A stretch of DNA of 64,000 bases from Paenibacillus mesophilus (GCF_005938385.1 NZ_VCRA01000006.1:124001-188000); one strand, 5' to 3'. Shown: positions 8,112-18,114, counted from the first letter of the stretch. Program-made: numbers and translations. Notes: generated by a model from the sequence alone, not told the origin.

Positions 8112-10469
8112 TCATTCGCCGGCTATCGATTTGCGGTTCGGATCGGATGCGAACGATTTCCGGAATTCGTTCGGGGACAAGCCCTCCATCTTTTTAAATG
8201 TACGCAAAAACGTAGTTCGGTTCGTTATGCCTACCTTCTCGGCGATATCATAGATCGTCATATCCGTATGGATCAGCAGTTCTTTCGCTTTGGCGACACG
8301 TACTTGGCTTATGTAATCCGTAATATTCATGCCGGTTTTATCTTTGAACACCCGGGAAACGTATTTGACGGAAACGTTCATTTTATCCGCTATTTTCTCC
8401 AAATATAGATCCTGGTCGTAGTGATCATCCACATAACCCATAATCGTGGAAACGAGTGCGCCGGATTTATATGCTTGCTGCTGATGGACGATCGTCCCGG
8501 CCAGCCCATGATAGAACCGAATCAGCAGTTGCCGCCTGCTAGCGAAATCGGCGGAATGCTCGCCCGAATGAACGAGCTGCCGCTGCTCCTGATCTGCCAA
8601 GAGGCCGGACGCGCCCAATCCTCTCTCCGACATAAACCGTACTGCCGTGTTGTACATATCGGAAATAAGCGAGTTCAAATGTTGCTGCGATACGCCCTTT
8701 TGCTCGCTAGCCCGCAAAATGTCCCCGATCGTTTCTTCCAACCCGTCCGCATCGCCGGCTTTCAGCAAATTCAGCAGCTTGTTCTCGTCCGAGAAAAAGT
8801 ATGGGGCGTTGTACCGCAACTCGTGTTCTTCCGCACGGATCGTCAAAAAATCGGCGCAGGAGGTTTGGCTCTGCAAGGCTGCCATCGCATCCCGATAAGA
8901 TCGCGATATCCCGGCGAGCCCCGGATAAATGTTGCCGACTCCGGCGTGAATCGTACAATATAGAGCATCGTAACGAAACGTTTCGATGAAACGGTCCAGC
9001 CCTGCGCGGATTGCGGCAAGATCGTCCCGACTGTCGACATTGAACATGCAAATGTATTGATGCTGCTTGCATTCCAGCACGTACAGATCGGCGCAATCGT
9101 GCAGCATGCCCCGGATCAGCTTCTTCAACTTCCCCTGAATGAGAATCCGATCCACGTCTTGGATAGCATAGAACTCGTCCTTGAATTCGAACAAAACGGT
9201 GCAGCAAATAAAGCTGTCCTTCGAATAGCCCATATGATTGCGCATCATTTTTTGCATATCGTGTTCTTTCGGAGCCTCATAGCCCTGAATCAATTGAAGC
9301 AGCGCATAATCCAAATATTCCACTGAAATCAGGTGTAGCTCGTCCCGGAACTGCCGATTAAATCCGATCAACCGATCGATGCCCTGACCGATCCGGGCGA
9401 ACTCGTCGCTTTCCGCCGTTTCTTCATTTGCTCGCTTGTATTCATCGTCTTTACGGTTCAAAATGTCCGCGATATGCCGGATCGGATTATAGATGCGGTA
9501 GGTGAATACGAATGCAAACAACACGCTGATGACGACCAGTACCGTACAGATGACTACAATCATATTGACGATACCGGCAGCTTGCTTGTTAAATTCGCTT
9601 ATCGGTGTGAACGCGTAATAATTCCAGCCGTAGATGTCCGAACGGACGACGGTCGATATATAATGCCGACCTTGAACGGATACCGTGCCTTGAAAAGTCG
9701 AGTCCGCCTCAGTCAGCCTGCTAATCTCCCCGATTGCGCTGCTGTCGGGGAATTCGGGATCGGAAGAGAGAATGACACGATCGTGGTCCATGACCATAAA
9801 CCGGGTGTTCGGGTAGGCTACATTTCCCGCCAGCGTCTTTTGGATCGCCTCGATCGAGACGGATGCCGCCAGGACGGCCTTGTTGCCTTGCACGACGCCG
9901 GATGTGAGAAGCGGGATCACTTCCTTTTGCGATAAAGGCGTCGCCACGGCTGACCGATCCAATATTTCCACGTATGGCGCGGTATCCAGCTTTCCAAGCC
10001 AGAAGCTCTTGTCGTACCGATCGAACCGGTAATGGCCGTCGAAGAAAGGCACGAAATCTACAAGCCCGGCGCTCGTGTATACTTTGCTCGAATCGATGTA
10101 TACAAAAATATCGTCGACGAAATCGTTCGCGATCGATCGCAGACGCCGCAAGCCGTTCAAAATCTGGGCAACTTCGGCGCGCTCCTGCAAGGAGTACATC
10201 GCATAGGGCTTAAACAACCGAACGACAGTCGAATCGTTCAAAAAGCCGACCGCCGATTCTTGCACCATCCGCAAATCGTTATCGATAGCAAGCGCGGACG
10301 ACCGCAAATTCATCGTCATCTTTTCCGTAAAATCGCGCTTGAATTGATTGACGAAATGAAAATAAGTGAAAGTTCCGATCAGCACGATCGGAACGAGAAG
10401 CGATAAGAAATATAGCAATATTTTTACAAATAGGCGATTGAATCGAACGGGCGTCCTCGATCTGCTCAT
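8112..10469 (-). CDS. Membrane-bound AraC-family regulator with extracellular sensor domain
   Basis: The 785-residue protein has a transmembrane segment near residues 15-35, an extracytoplasmic region to about 290, a second membrane segment (about 295-318) and a long cytoplasmic part ending in two AraC helix-turn-helix motifs (about 685-775; LYLEKIADKMNVSVKYVSRVFK and MTIYDIAEKVGITNRTTFLRTFKK). This one-component receptor layout is common in Paenibacillus beside sugar uptake genes. Its ATG overlaps the stop of the upstream binding-protein gene by 4 bp, so the two are translationally coupled. It probably senses the ligand handled by that lipoprotein; this is inference. Confidence 0.9.
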   Translation of the reverse strand: MSRSRTPVRFNRLFVKILLYFLSLLVPIVLIGTFTYFHFVNQFKRDFTEKMTMNLRSSALAIDNDLRMVQESAVGFLNDSTVVRLFKPYAMYSLQERAEVAQILNGLRRLRSIANDFVDDIFVYIDSSKVYTSAGLVDFVPFFDGHYRFDRYDKSFWLGKLDTAPYVEILDRSAVATPLSQKEVIPLLTSGVVQGNKAVLAASVSIEAIQKTLAGNVAYPNTRFMVMDHDRVILSSDPEFPDSSAIGEISRLTEADSTFQGTVSVQGRHYISTVVRSDIYGWNYYAFTPISEFNKQAAGIVNMIVVICTVLVVISVLFAFVFTYRIYNPIRHIADILNRKDDEYKRANEETAESDEFARIGQGIDRLIGFNRQFRDELHLISVEYLDYALLQLIQGYEAPKEHDMQKMMRNHMGYSKDSFICCTVLFEFKDEFYAIQDVDRILIQGKLKKLIRGMLHDCADLYVLECKQHQYICMFNVDSRDDLAAIRAGLDRFIETFRYDALYCTIHAGVGNIYPGLAGISRSYRDAMAALQSQTSCADFLTIRAEEHELRYNAPYFFSDENKLLNLLKAGDADGLEETIGDILRASEQKGVSQQHLNSLISDMYNTAVRFMSERGLGASGLLADQEQRQLVHSGEHSADFASRRQLLIRFYHGLAGTIVHQQQAYKSGALVSTIMGYVDDHYDQDLYLEKIADKMNVSVKYVSRVFKDKTGMNITDYISQVRVAKAKELLIHTDMTIYDIAEKVGITNRTTFLRTFKKMEGLSPNEFRKSFASDPNRKSIAGE

Positions 10470-12028
10470 CTGCCGGATCCCCCATCGATTGTGCGTCGTT
10501 CTGCGCGGGCCAAGCTTTCGTTATAGATGTTCTCCATTTCCGGAACACCGGACCGGGTTAGCTGCGCCGCAAAATCTTCATATTCGCTTAATGGCTTGGC
10601 ACCGATGATGAACTTCAATACATCCTGTTCGAGAGGCGCTATCTTCGACCCGATCTGCGTCAACCGCTCTCTCTCCTCCTTCGTGAAGCCCGGGGCCAAG
10701 CTCGGAGTCACGTAAGCGCCGGGATCGTTCTTCAACTGCTCGCTCCAGCGAAACAGGTCGGGGTTCGATATTTGTCCGCTCGGTCTGTCGTCGACATGCG
10801 GGGAAATCGCCAGCAAGCCCGCACCGATTTCGGACAGCGTCATGCGCACCGGGTCCGCCGAATCTTTGTATTTCCGCACCAGACTGTCCACGATTCTAGG
10901 TTCCCCGTTTACGATTTCGTACGTTTCGCCCCGTTTGCCGAAGTTGGATACTTCGGCCCCTTCCGGGCTATACAGCCAATCGAACAGTTTGACAACTCTG
11001 TCCGGGTCCTTCACTTTGGAGCTGATGACATAAATATCGGTCAACCAGCCTTGCGGATACAAGAACCCTCTGGCCGTTCCTTGGCTGTTCGAGAAGTAAG
11101 GAATTAACTCCAGACGGTAGCCGGGATCGATCCGCTTCAACTTCTCGTTGAAGTTCAACGCGAACGTATTGTTGTCGTAATAAAAAAACGACTGTCCGCT
11201 GCTCAGCTTGTCGCTCCATATTTGTTGGGTATTGACATCGAAGTCGGGATCGAGCAATCCTTCGCTATATAGCCTGTTCATATACGCCAATACTTGTTTA
11301 AACTCCGGTTTGTTCGTGCCGTAAACGTAGCTCCCTCCCCCGATATCCGGATCGTAGTACATCCCGAAGCCGGAACCGAGACCGAACGCAACCGCGCCGA
11401 AGAACGATCCGATGCCTCTGGCCGTCCATGGTGCGGAATCCGGGTACGCTTCTTTCAGCTTCTTCAATACGATGTACAGCTCTTCGAACGTTCTCGGGAT
11501 GTCCAAGTTATGCTTGCGCAAAATATCGGTGCGGATCATCGGAGCTCTGCCGCCCTGGATAAAATGCTGTGCCGTCACCGGAAAGCCGTACAATTTGCCG
11601 TCCACGTACAATCTTTGGATTTGCGGGTTTTCCGCAACGATTTTCCGGAAGTGGGGCATCTGCTCCAAATAATCGGAGACGGGGAGGAACAGGCCGGTTC
11701 TTACATACTCGCTAAGCTCGGTCGGATTGATAAGCATAATATCGGGCATATGGTTCGTCTGCATCAACGAGCGTTTCTTATCCGAATAACTGCTTAACGG
11801 AATCGGCTCGAGCTCCAGCTTGATTCCCGTTCTCGATTCGATTTCACGGAGGACGGCGGTATTCGTTCTCAACGCTTGCGCAGGGTGGTCGCTTCGCATG
11901 AGCCGAAGCGTCAGCTGCGAATTTGGTTGCGTTTTCATTTTGTCGCAGCCCGACGCCAGCGGAAGCAGGACAAAGCATAGGCATAAGATCGATTTCATGG
12001 CAAAGCTAAATGGAAGACTGACTTTCAT
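10466..12028 (-). CDS. Extracellular solute-binding lipoprotein (LipO-like)
   Basis: The 520-residue protein has an N-terminal signal with lipobox LASGC and a large type-1 binding fold (MPDIMLINPTELSEYVRTGLFLPVSDYLEQMP). It is longer than, and distinct from, the four 440-450-residue binding proteins elsewhere in the window and resembles the LipO-type lipoproteins of Bacillus and Paenibacillus. It is followed with a 4-bp overlap by the membrane AraC regulator, so it may be a periplasmic-type co-sensor as much as a transport component. No permease genes accompany it. Confidence 0.88.
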   Translation of the reverse strand: MKVSLPFSFAMKSILCLCFVLLPLASGCDKMKTQPNSQLTLRLMRSDHPAQALRTNTAVLREIESRTGIKLELEPIPLSSYSDKKRSLMQTNHMPDIMLINPTELSEYVRTGLFLPVSDYLEQMPHFRKIVAENPQIQRLYVDGKLYGFPVTAQHFIQGGRAPMIRTDILRKHNLDIPRTFEELYIVLKKLKEAYPDSAPWTARGIGSFFGAVAFGLGSGFGMYYDPDIGGGSYVYGTNKPEFKQVLAYMNRLYSEGLLDPDFDVNTQQIWSDKLSSGQSFFYYDNNTFALNFNEKLKRIDPGYRLELIPYFSNSQGTARGFLYPQGWLTDIYVISSKVKDPDRVVKLFDWLYSPEGAEVSNFGKRGETYEIVNGEPRIVDSLVRKYKDSADPVRMTLSEIGAGLLAISPHVDDRPSGQISNPDLFRWSEQLKNDPGAYVTPSLAPGFTKEERERLTQIGSKIAPLEQDVLKFIIGAKPLSEYEDFAAQLTRSGVPEMENIYNESLARAERRTIDGGSGR

Positions 12029-12145
12029 GCGTACCCCCTTGAAACAAACCGACTTTTTCGTTCTGCAATAAAGAATTACGTTCTCTTTTTTAAGAGAATA
12101 CCATTTATTACAGCATGTTTCAATACTTCATCTCTTCTATAGTGA

Positions 12146-12856
12146 TTATCCCAGCGAGCCGCCTTCTGCCAGCAGCATGATTTCATCGAATTCGAACGAG
12201 CGGACGCCCGTCAAGCGCTGTTTAGCGGCATTAATCATCGCTCCCGCCACTGAAGATGCCGCTACGGGTTTATATTTGCGCAGGCTGCCGACTATCAGGA
12301 ACGAGAACATTTTCCCGACAACCTCCCCGATCTTTTCCCCTGCCCGCACTTCGGCACGATCTCCTGTAAGCAGCGAAGGCCTGAACAAATAGAGGCCGGG
12401 CAAGCCCAAAAACTTAAGCTGGCGCTCCATCTCGCCCTTTACCCGGCTGTAAAAAAATACGGAGGCCGGATCGGACCCTACCGCCGATACGATAGCGAAC
12501 CGGGATGCGCCATATTGCTTGGCGAGGCTGCCGAGCAGCACCGGATATTCGTAATCCACCAGTCTGAACTGCTGCTTGGACTTCGCCTTCTTCATCGTCG
12601 TTCCGAGAGCGCAGTACACGTCGGCGTCTTTCCACTTGCCTGACAGAGAGGCCTCCAGCTGCCCCCTGCTCCAATCCGTCTCCATTTGGACGAGTTTGGG
12701 ACTTCCCGGGAAACTCGCCCTTCTCCGGACCAGAGCAATTACTTCGTCATAAGTCGAATCATCCAAAAGAAGCTTGACCAGCTCCCCGCCGATCAAGCCC
12801 GTAGCCCCGGCTACGATAGCCGTTCTTCCTTTTCCGCCTGCAGCCGTTCCCGTCAT
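12146..12856 (-). CDS. NAD(P)-binding oxidoreductase-like protein (HTATIP2/TIP30-type)
   Basis: The 236-residue protein has an N-terminal Rossmann motif GATGLIGGELVKLL, then VYCALGTTMKKAKSKQQF and a YSRVKGEME segment where short-chain dehydrogenases carry the catalytic Tyr and Lys. This matches NAD(P)-binding proteins related to human HTATIP2 and bacterial YwnB-like proteins. The substrate is unknown. It is a stand-alone gene on the minus strand between the LipO-like gene and hisC. Confidence 0.85.
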   Translation of the reverse strand: MTGTAAGGKGRTAIVAGATGLIGGELVKLLLDDSTYDEVIALVRRRASFPGSPKLVQMETDWSRGQLEASLSGKWKDADVYCALGTTMKKAKSKQQFRLVDYEYPVLLGSLAKQYGASRFAIVSAVGSDPASVFFYSRVKGEMERQLKFLGLPGLYLFRPSLLTGDRAEVRAGEKIGEVVGKMFSFLIVGSLRKYKPVAASSVAGAMINAAKQRLTGVRSFEFDEIMLLAEGGSLG

Positions 12857-12969
12857 TCGCGATCCGCTCCTCGCATTAGCACACTGTACATGTCTTTACT
12901 CGTATTGTACCGCAAATACGGGAACGAAAGGAACTTCAGCAAGTCTTAGCCGTCGTCCGTGGAAAGAAA

Positions 12970-14031
12970 TCAATCCGCCCGTGCAAGCGAGTCCAGAACG
13001 ACCTTCATCTCTTCATCCGTTCCGATGCTGATTCGCAGCTTGTCGGCCAGACGCGGGATGTCGAAGTATCTGACATAAATATGTTCCGAAAGCAGCCGCT
13101 CGTACAGCTCCTTGGCCGTCCGTCCTTCTCTAGGGGGCGAAATGAGCACGAAGTTGGTTACGGAAGGGTATACCGTCCACCCGATTCGGGCAAGCGCTTC
13201 GCAAAACCGTTCGCGCGTCCGTCCGATCCGCGTAACTGTCTCCCGCATATAATCCTGGTCCGACAAAGCCGCCTCCGCCGCCAGCTGTGCGACCGCACCC
13301 ACACTGAACGTCTCCCTTGCTTTCTCCATCGCCCGGATCAGACGTTCGTTCGCGACGGCGAAGCCGATTCTGCCGCCGCTGAGCGCGTATGCTTTCGAGA
13401 ACGTCCGCAGCACGAGCAGATGGTCGTAACGCTCCGTCAGCTTCAGCACGGATACCCCTTCCGGCGCAAAGTCGATGTACGCTTCATCAACGACTACGAG
13501 TCCGCGATACGACTGCAGCAGCCGTTCGATTTGCGCCGCTTCCAGATGGAGCCCGGTCGGCGCATTCGGATTGGCAATGACGATCGCCTGCGGTGCCGAT
13601 TCGGTCAGCTTCTCCGGCGCGATGCGGAAATCGTCATCCGTAGGCACGGAGGCCACCCGGACTCCCGCCATCTCCGCTACCGTCGTATACAGGCCGAACG
13701 ACGGATCGGGAATCGCCACCGTATCGCCTTCGCACAGAAACGTCTTGTACAGCAGCGTGATCAGCTCGCTCGATCCGTTCCCGCACAAAATCATGGAAGC
13801 GGGCACGCCGTGAACGGCCGACAAAGCCTCGCGCAGCGAAGAACAACCCGAGTCGGGATATTCCCGGAGCAGAAGCTCGGGATCGAGCCGGCGGAGAGCA
13901 TCCGTTACTTTTGGCGAAGCGGGATAAGGGCTCTCATTCTGGTTCAGCTTGATCGCCTTCGTTCCCGGCTCCGGACGTATGCCGGCGACATAAGGCTGCA
14001 ATCTATCGATTCGGGGGTGGATCGGAATCAT
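12970..14031 (-). CDS. hisC: Histidinol-phosphate aminotransferase
   Basis: The 353-residue fold-type I PLP enzyme has KLNQNESPYPASPKV near the N-terminus, ANPNAPTG, VVVDEAYIDF and the PLP-lysine motif TFSKAYALSGGRIGF. Length and motifs match HisC, which converts imidazole-acetol phosphate to histidinol phosphate. AAGGAG precedes the ATG. It is away from any his operon and divergent from a MocR-like regulator (132-bp gap), so it could be regulated by that protein. Some HisC relatives act on aromatic amino acids; a dedicated his role is not proved. Confidence 0.9.
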   Translation of the reverse strand: MIPIHPRIDRLQPYVAGIRPEPGTKAIKLNQNESPYPASPKVTDALRRLDPELLLREYPDSGCSSLREALSAVHGVPASMILCGNGSSELITLLYKTFLCEGDTVAIPDPSFGLYTTVAEMAGVRVASVPTDDDFRIAPEKLTESAPQAIVIANPNAPTGLHLEAAQIERLLQSYRGLVVVDEAYIDFAPEGVSVLKLTERYDHLLVLRTFSKAYALSGGRIGFAVANERLIRAMEKARETFSVGAVAQLAAEAALSDQDYMRETVTRIGRTRERFCEALARIGWTVYPSVTNFVLISPPREGRTAKELYERLLSEHIYVRYFDIPRLADKLRISIGTDEEMKVVLDSLARAD

Positions 14032-14163
14032 GGAAGATTTCTCCTTTCGTATTAGGAAACCGTTGTGATACTATTACGATAAGGAAAAACTGACATTTCG
14101 AACATATCCAGAAACGTTTATTTTTGGGTGACAGTTTTACGAGGAGAGGAAGGGGGAAGGAAT

Positions 14164-15642
14164 ATGGAGCTACTGCCCCTGCTGGACGCACAAAGCGTCG
14201 AACCGTTGTACAGCCAGCTGTACCGCCACATCCGCGGGGAAATCGAGGCCGGACGGCTTCGTGCCGGATCCCGGCTGCCGTCCGTTCGCAAGCTGGCCGC
14301 CCATCTCGGCATAAGCCGGACCCCGGTCGAGGATGCTTACCAACAGCTGCTCGCTGAAGGCTATGCGGCGAGCAGGCCGCGAAGTGGCATTACGGTTCAA
14401 ATCTACGAACCGGAATTCAGTCGCGGCTTCTACCGGACGTCATCGGCCGAGCCGGGCAGGAAGGAAAGTCCGCGGCTGGTTCTGCCCGCCAAGAAGGCCG
14501 ATCCGTCGATCCCGGTTCATGCCGGGGAGAAGACCGATTGGATCGATTTCTCGTATGGCGACATCGATTTGAGCCATTTTCCGTTTCCGTTATGGAAAAA
14601 GCTGCTCGGCAGCTGCTTCTCGCCCGATCACCGCGACTTGTTCCGTTACGGTGATCCGCTCGGCGAGTCCGGGTTCCGTGAAGCGCTGAGCGACTACGCG
14701 TACCGGGCCCGCGCCGTCATATGCCCTCCCGAGAGGATCGTTGTAGGCGCTGGTACGCACCATTCGACGGAGCAAATATGCCGCCTTCTGCAGCGAACGC
14801 CGTATAGCGCCGCGCATTCGCCCATTGCCGTGGAGCAATCGATGAGCGACGGCATCGCGGCTATTATGCGGCAGCACGGATATAGGCTCGTTCCGCTGCG
14901 GTTGGAGCCGGACGGCATCCGCATCGAAGATTTGTACGATTCCGGCGCCAGAATCGTCTACACGACGCCGTCGCACCAATTTCCTCACGGGATGGTGATG
15001 TCCATCGGCAAAAGACGCCGGCTGCTGAACTGGGCGGCCGATGTCGGCGGGCTGATCGTCGAAGACGATTACGACGGCGAGTTCCGTTATGCCGGACTGC
15101 CTATTCCGTCTCTTCAAGGACTGGACGCCGCCGCGAACTGCGTCGTGTATATGGGTACCTTCTCCCGCGCTCTCGCGCCCGCCTTCCGGCTGAGCTATAC
15201 CGCTCTGCCGCCCGCGCTGGCGATTGCTGCGAAAGCCGCGCTCCACCCGTTCGACCGGCTCGCCTCCCCGCTGCACCAGAAGACGCTGGAGCTGTTCATG
15301 GCCGGCGGCCACATGCAGCGACATATTCGCAAAATGCGCAGCGTCTACCAGCGCAAGATGGCCGCTCTGTTGGCTGCGGTCAGACGGTGCCTGGAGCCGC
15401 GCTTTCGCGTAAGCGGAGGCGGAGCCGGCCTGCACGTGCTGCTCGAGACGGATGACGGCCGCGACGAAGCGCAGCTGATCCGGCTCGCTGAAGCAGCCGG
15501 AGTCCGGGTGTACCCGACATCGGTATACCGAATCGATCCGCACCGAGGCGAATCCGCCTCCATCCTGCTCGGCTTCGGAGGGCTGGATGAGCGCCGGATC
15601 GAGGAAGGCGTTCGGCGTTTGGCCGACGTTTGGAAACGGTAG
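14164..15642 (+). CDS. MocR-type regulator (GntR HTH plus aminotransferase-like domain) lacking the PLP lysine
   Basis: The 492-residue protein has a GntR winged helix (about 1-75; LYSQLYRHIRGEIEAGRLRAG) and an aminotransferase-like domain (TPSHQFPHG, IVEDDYDGEFRY). In GabR and PdxR the PLP Schiff-base lysine lies in GTFSK; here the codon is CGC, giving GTFSRALAPAF, so the lysine is replaced by Arg. The ATG at 14164 follows GGGGGAAGG; a GTG at 14128 has no site. It is divergent from hisC. Without the lysine it may bind another ligand, or bind PLP non-covalently. Confidence 0.88.
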   Translation: MELLPLLDAQSVEPLYSQLYRHIRGEIEAGRLRAGSRLPSVRKLAAHLGISRTPVEDAYQQLLAEGYAASRPRSGITVQIYEPEFSRGFYRTSSAEPGRKESPRLVLPAKKADPSIPVHAGEKTDWIDFSYGDIDLSHFPFPLWKKLLGSCFSPDHRDLFRYGDPLGESGFREALSDYAYRARAVICPPERIVVGAGTHHSTEQICRLLQRTPYSAAHSPIAVEQSMSDGIAAIMRQHGYRLVPLRLEPDGIRIEDLYDSGARIVYTTPSHQFPHGMVMSIGKRRRLLNWAADVGGLIVEDDYDGEFRYAGLPIPSLQGLDAAANCVVYMGTFSRALAPAFRLSYTALPPALAIAAKAALHPFDRLASPLHQKTLELFMAGGHMQRHIRKMRSVYQRKMAALLAAVRRCLEPRFRVSGGGAGLHVLLETDDGRDEAQLIRLAEAAGVRVYPTSVYRIDPHRGESASILLGFGGLDERRIEEGVRRLADVWKR

Positions 15643-15659
15643 TCGGCAAGTTGAAATAA

Positions 15660-15710
15660 CCCCACAAAGTGGAGCCTTGCTTCGAAGCTTATTCCAAATA
15701 CTTTGCGGGG
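15660..15710 (+). terminator. Long hairpin after the MocR-like gene
   Basis: CCCCACAAAGT (15660-15670) pairs with ACTTTGCGGGG (15700-15710) with one mismatch, with an inner GCTTCGAAGC palindrome in the loop. It lies 18 bp after the stop and probably ends the transcript, although there is no good T tract. Confidence 0.4.
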
Positions 15711-15741
15711 ACCCCGAGATTATATAAACTCTGTATCGGTG

Positions 15742-15770
15742 AAAAAGCCCCGGCGACTACGCCCGGGCTT
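15742..15770 (-). terminator. Intrinsic terminator after the diguanylate cyclase gene
   Basis: A G+C-rich stem (15745-15755 with 15760-15770) is followed on the minus strand by a T run (AAAAA on plus at 15742-15746). It lies 25 bp beyond the cyclase stop. Confidence 0.6.
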
Positions 15771-15794
15771 CCTTGTGATCCCTATACCGTTTTA

Positions 15795-17423
15795 TCATTC
15801 AGACTTCCGCTTCCATAAGTTGTCGTCGCATTCGACCCGATTGCGCCCCAGATGCTTCGCCCGGTACAGCGCCCTGTCCGCGCGTTCGATCATATCCTCG
15901 AGCGTATTCGTGCCGTATGTGCGCTGCGGGCTCGATTGCGCGACGCCGATGCTCACGGTTATGACGATCTCCCGCTCCTCGTCCCGGTACGGCGAGTTCA
16001 TGAACCAGGTGCGAATCCGCTCGGCCAGCTCCTTGCCCCGTGCGAGCTCGCAATTGGTGGCCAAAATAACGAACTCCTCCCCGCCGTATCTGGCAGCCAC
16101 GTCGGAATTGCGCACGGAGGCGACAAGCAGCGCCGCGGCATGCTTCAATACCCGGTCACCGACCAGATGGCCGTATGTATCGTTAATTTGTTTGAAGTAG
16201 TCGACGTCCACGAGCAGAATGCACGAAGGATTGCCGGCACGCGCCGCCGCTTCCTCGATCTTTGCACCTTCGTTCATAAGGAAACGGCGATTGTACACTT
16301 CCGTCAAATGGTCGACGACGGCGGATTCCTCCAGCAGCTGCACCGTGGACTGCAATTTGTCCGACATGATGTTGAAATTGTCCGACAGCTCTTTCAGCTC
16401 GGCCGGAGCGGAACGAATGAGCGCCGGATCGATCCGATGCCCGTACCGGCCTTCCCGGATGCGCTTGGTCCCGTCCAACAAATGCTTCAGCAGGACGCTT
16501 ATTTTGCGGGTAAACAGCATCGTGGCGACATAGCTGGCTAGTAATGTCAGGCCGCTGATCAGCAATATGGCGGCGAGCAGACGGTAGTAGGGCTTGAATG
16601 TGTCCCTCATCCGGGTCTCTCCTACGAGCAGCCACTGGCGGTCCGCGGACCAAGCATAAGCCCCGAATACGCGATTCCCGTCACGATTCAGGTACGACTT
16701 CCAATCCTGAGTGCCTGCAACCGCCCGTTCGTAAATTTCCGTCCGGTACGGTTCTTCGGTTTGCAGCGCTCCCGAAGCGTCCCGCTTTCTCGTAATCCGG
16801 TAACCCTCTTTGTTCAGCAGAAACGTTTCGCCGCTCTCGCCGAACCGGAACTCATTGACGAATGCATCGAGCGAAGACAAATCCACCGTACCTATGAGGA
16901 CCCCGGCAAACAATTCGTTCCGGTCGCGTACGGGAGCGGTGAACGCCAGCATCGACTTGCCGGACACGCGTCCGGTCATGACGTCCGTCACAAACGCTTC
17001 ATTGTTCCGGGCCGCACGGAAATAATCGCGGTCGGAAACATCCGTATCCAATGCCTCGGTCATGCTTAAGACGAGCTTCCCGTCCGCATTCGCGAAGCTG
17101 ATCGTATTGAAATCCGTATGCGAGCTTTGGAACAAGCGGAATTGACTCCCCATTTCCTGGAGATTCAACGAACGGGCCGCTGAAGTCAACGCCATATAAT
17201 GGACGTCCGCGAGCCGTTCCGATTTCCACTTATCGATAAACAGCCGCTGCAAATCGATCGCTTCCTGCAGTGCGGCATGGATCTCCCTTTCCTTGATCAC
17301 TTTGCCGAAGAGGGCCATGTACAGGACGACAAGCAAGCACATCGCCATTACCAGCACGCTGAATAAAAGCCGAAGACGGCCTTTCAACGAGGAAACCCGC
17401 AAAATCCCGAACAGGTTCTGCAT
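15795..17423 (-). CDS. Membrane diguanylate cyclase (Cache-HAMP-GGEEF)
   Basis: The 542-residue protein has an N-terminal membrane helix (about 15-38), an extracytoplasmic Cache sensor (about 40-265), a second helix (about 275-297), HAMP (about 298-350) and a GGEEF domain with intact ARYGGEEF active site. RNSD five residues ahead of GGEEF is the product-inhibition I-site. It should make cyclic di-GMP in response to an external ligand. ATG 17423 is preferred; a TTG at 17456 would lie in the terminator of the NUDIX gene. The neighbouring genes do not point to its target. Confidence 0.88.
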   Translation of the reverse strand: MQNLFGILRVSSLKGRLRLLFSVLVMAMCLLVVLYMALFGKVIKEREIHAALQEAIDLQRLFIDKWKSERLADVHYMALTSAARSLNLQEMGSQFRLFQSSHTDFNTISFANADGKLVLSMTEALDTDVSDRDYFRAARNNEAFVTDVMTGRVSGKSMLAFTAPVRDRNELFAGVLIGTVDLSSLDAFVNEFRFGESGETFLLNKEGYRITRKRDASGALQTEEPYRTEIYERAVAGTQDWKSYLNRDGNRVFGAYAWSADRQWLLVGETRMRDTFKPYYRLLAAILLISGLTLLASYVATMLFTRKISVLLKHLLDGTKRIREGRYGHRIDPALIRSAPAELKELSDNFNIMSDKLQSTVQLLEESAVVDHLTEVYNRRFLMNEGAKIEEAAARAGNPSCILLVDVDYFKQINDTYGHLVGDRVLKHAAALLVASVRNSDVAARYGGEEFVILATNCELARGKELAERIRTWFMNSPYRDEEREIVITVSIGVAQSSPQRTYGTNTLEDMIERADRALYRAKHLGRNRVECDDNLWKRKSE

Positions 17424-17454
17424 CCGGTCAACCCCACTTAAGTTATGCAAGCTC

Positions 17455-17504
17455 AAAAAAAGGCCCCGCTTCCCGAATCAATCGAGCGTGACTTCTTTGC
17501 GGGG
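17455..17504 (-). terminator. Terminator after the NUDIX gene
   Basis: CCCCGC (17464-17469) and GCGGGG (17499-17504) form a stem with a 7-T tail on the minus strand. One arm lies inside the last NUDIX codons. Confidence 0.5.
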
Positions 17505-18098
17505 ATCGTGCAAATATTCGAACATGAGCCGGATTTGCGATTCCGTAGTCCGGTTCCGCGAAAGCTCGGGCAGTTCGTTCTCGCCGAAATACGCGACGTC
17601 GGACGTCTCGAGACCCGCTTCCGGGCTGCCTCCGATTTGTTCGCACATAATGAACAGCTTGTAAATATAATAGGCCTCCGGGGGATGGGGGTGACACTTT
17701 TTGTCCAATACCGCCAGCAGCTTTACCGCACGCACGTCAAGCCCCGCTTCCTCGCGGATTTCTTTGACGGCCACTTCCTTCGGGGTATAGCCGATATCGG
17801 CCCAACCGCCGGGCAGCGTCCACTTGCCGTCCGCCTTTTCCCGGACCATCAATATTTTTCCGTCTTGGAACACGACCCCGCGCACGTCGACCTTCGGAGT
17901 CGGGTACCCTTTCTCGGAGGCGAACAGCTCCTTCACAACGGGGTAAGGCTCGCCGGTCTGCTCTCTCAGCATCTCGATGCTGATTTCCCGCAGCTCCCCG
18001 TACCGTTCGATGTCATAGCCGTTATCCGTATACGTTAACCCGGCCTGGGCGATCGCCTGGATGCGCTGCGCCCAATGCAGCCATTGATGTTCATTCAT
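17478..18098 (-). CDS. NUDIX hydrolase with N-terminal NUDIX_N_2 domain
   Basis: The 206-residue protein has a helical N-terminal domain (about 1-60; MNEHQWLHWAQRIQAIAQAG) followed by a NUDIX fold. The Nudix box reads GWADIGYTPKEVAVKEIREE, with Tyr where the first Glu is usual and Lys for Arg; the EE pair that binds metal is intact. It hydrolyses a nucleoside diphosphate derivative; the exact substrate is not readable. It starts 16 bp after the B12-binding radical SAM gene, so the two are probably co-transcribed. Confidence 0.88.
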   Translation of the reverse strand: MNEHQWLHWAQRIQAIAQAGLTYTDNGYDIERYGELREISIEMLREQTGEPYPVVKELFASEKGYPTPKVDVRGVVFQDGKILMVREKADGKWTLPGGWADIGYTPKEVAVKEIREEAGLDVRAVKLLAVLDKKCHPHPPEAYYIYKLFIMCEQIGGSPEAGLETSDVAYFGENELPELSRNRTTESQIRLMFEYLHDPRKEVTLD

Positions 18099-18114
18099 CG
18101 GATATTCCTCCTGT

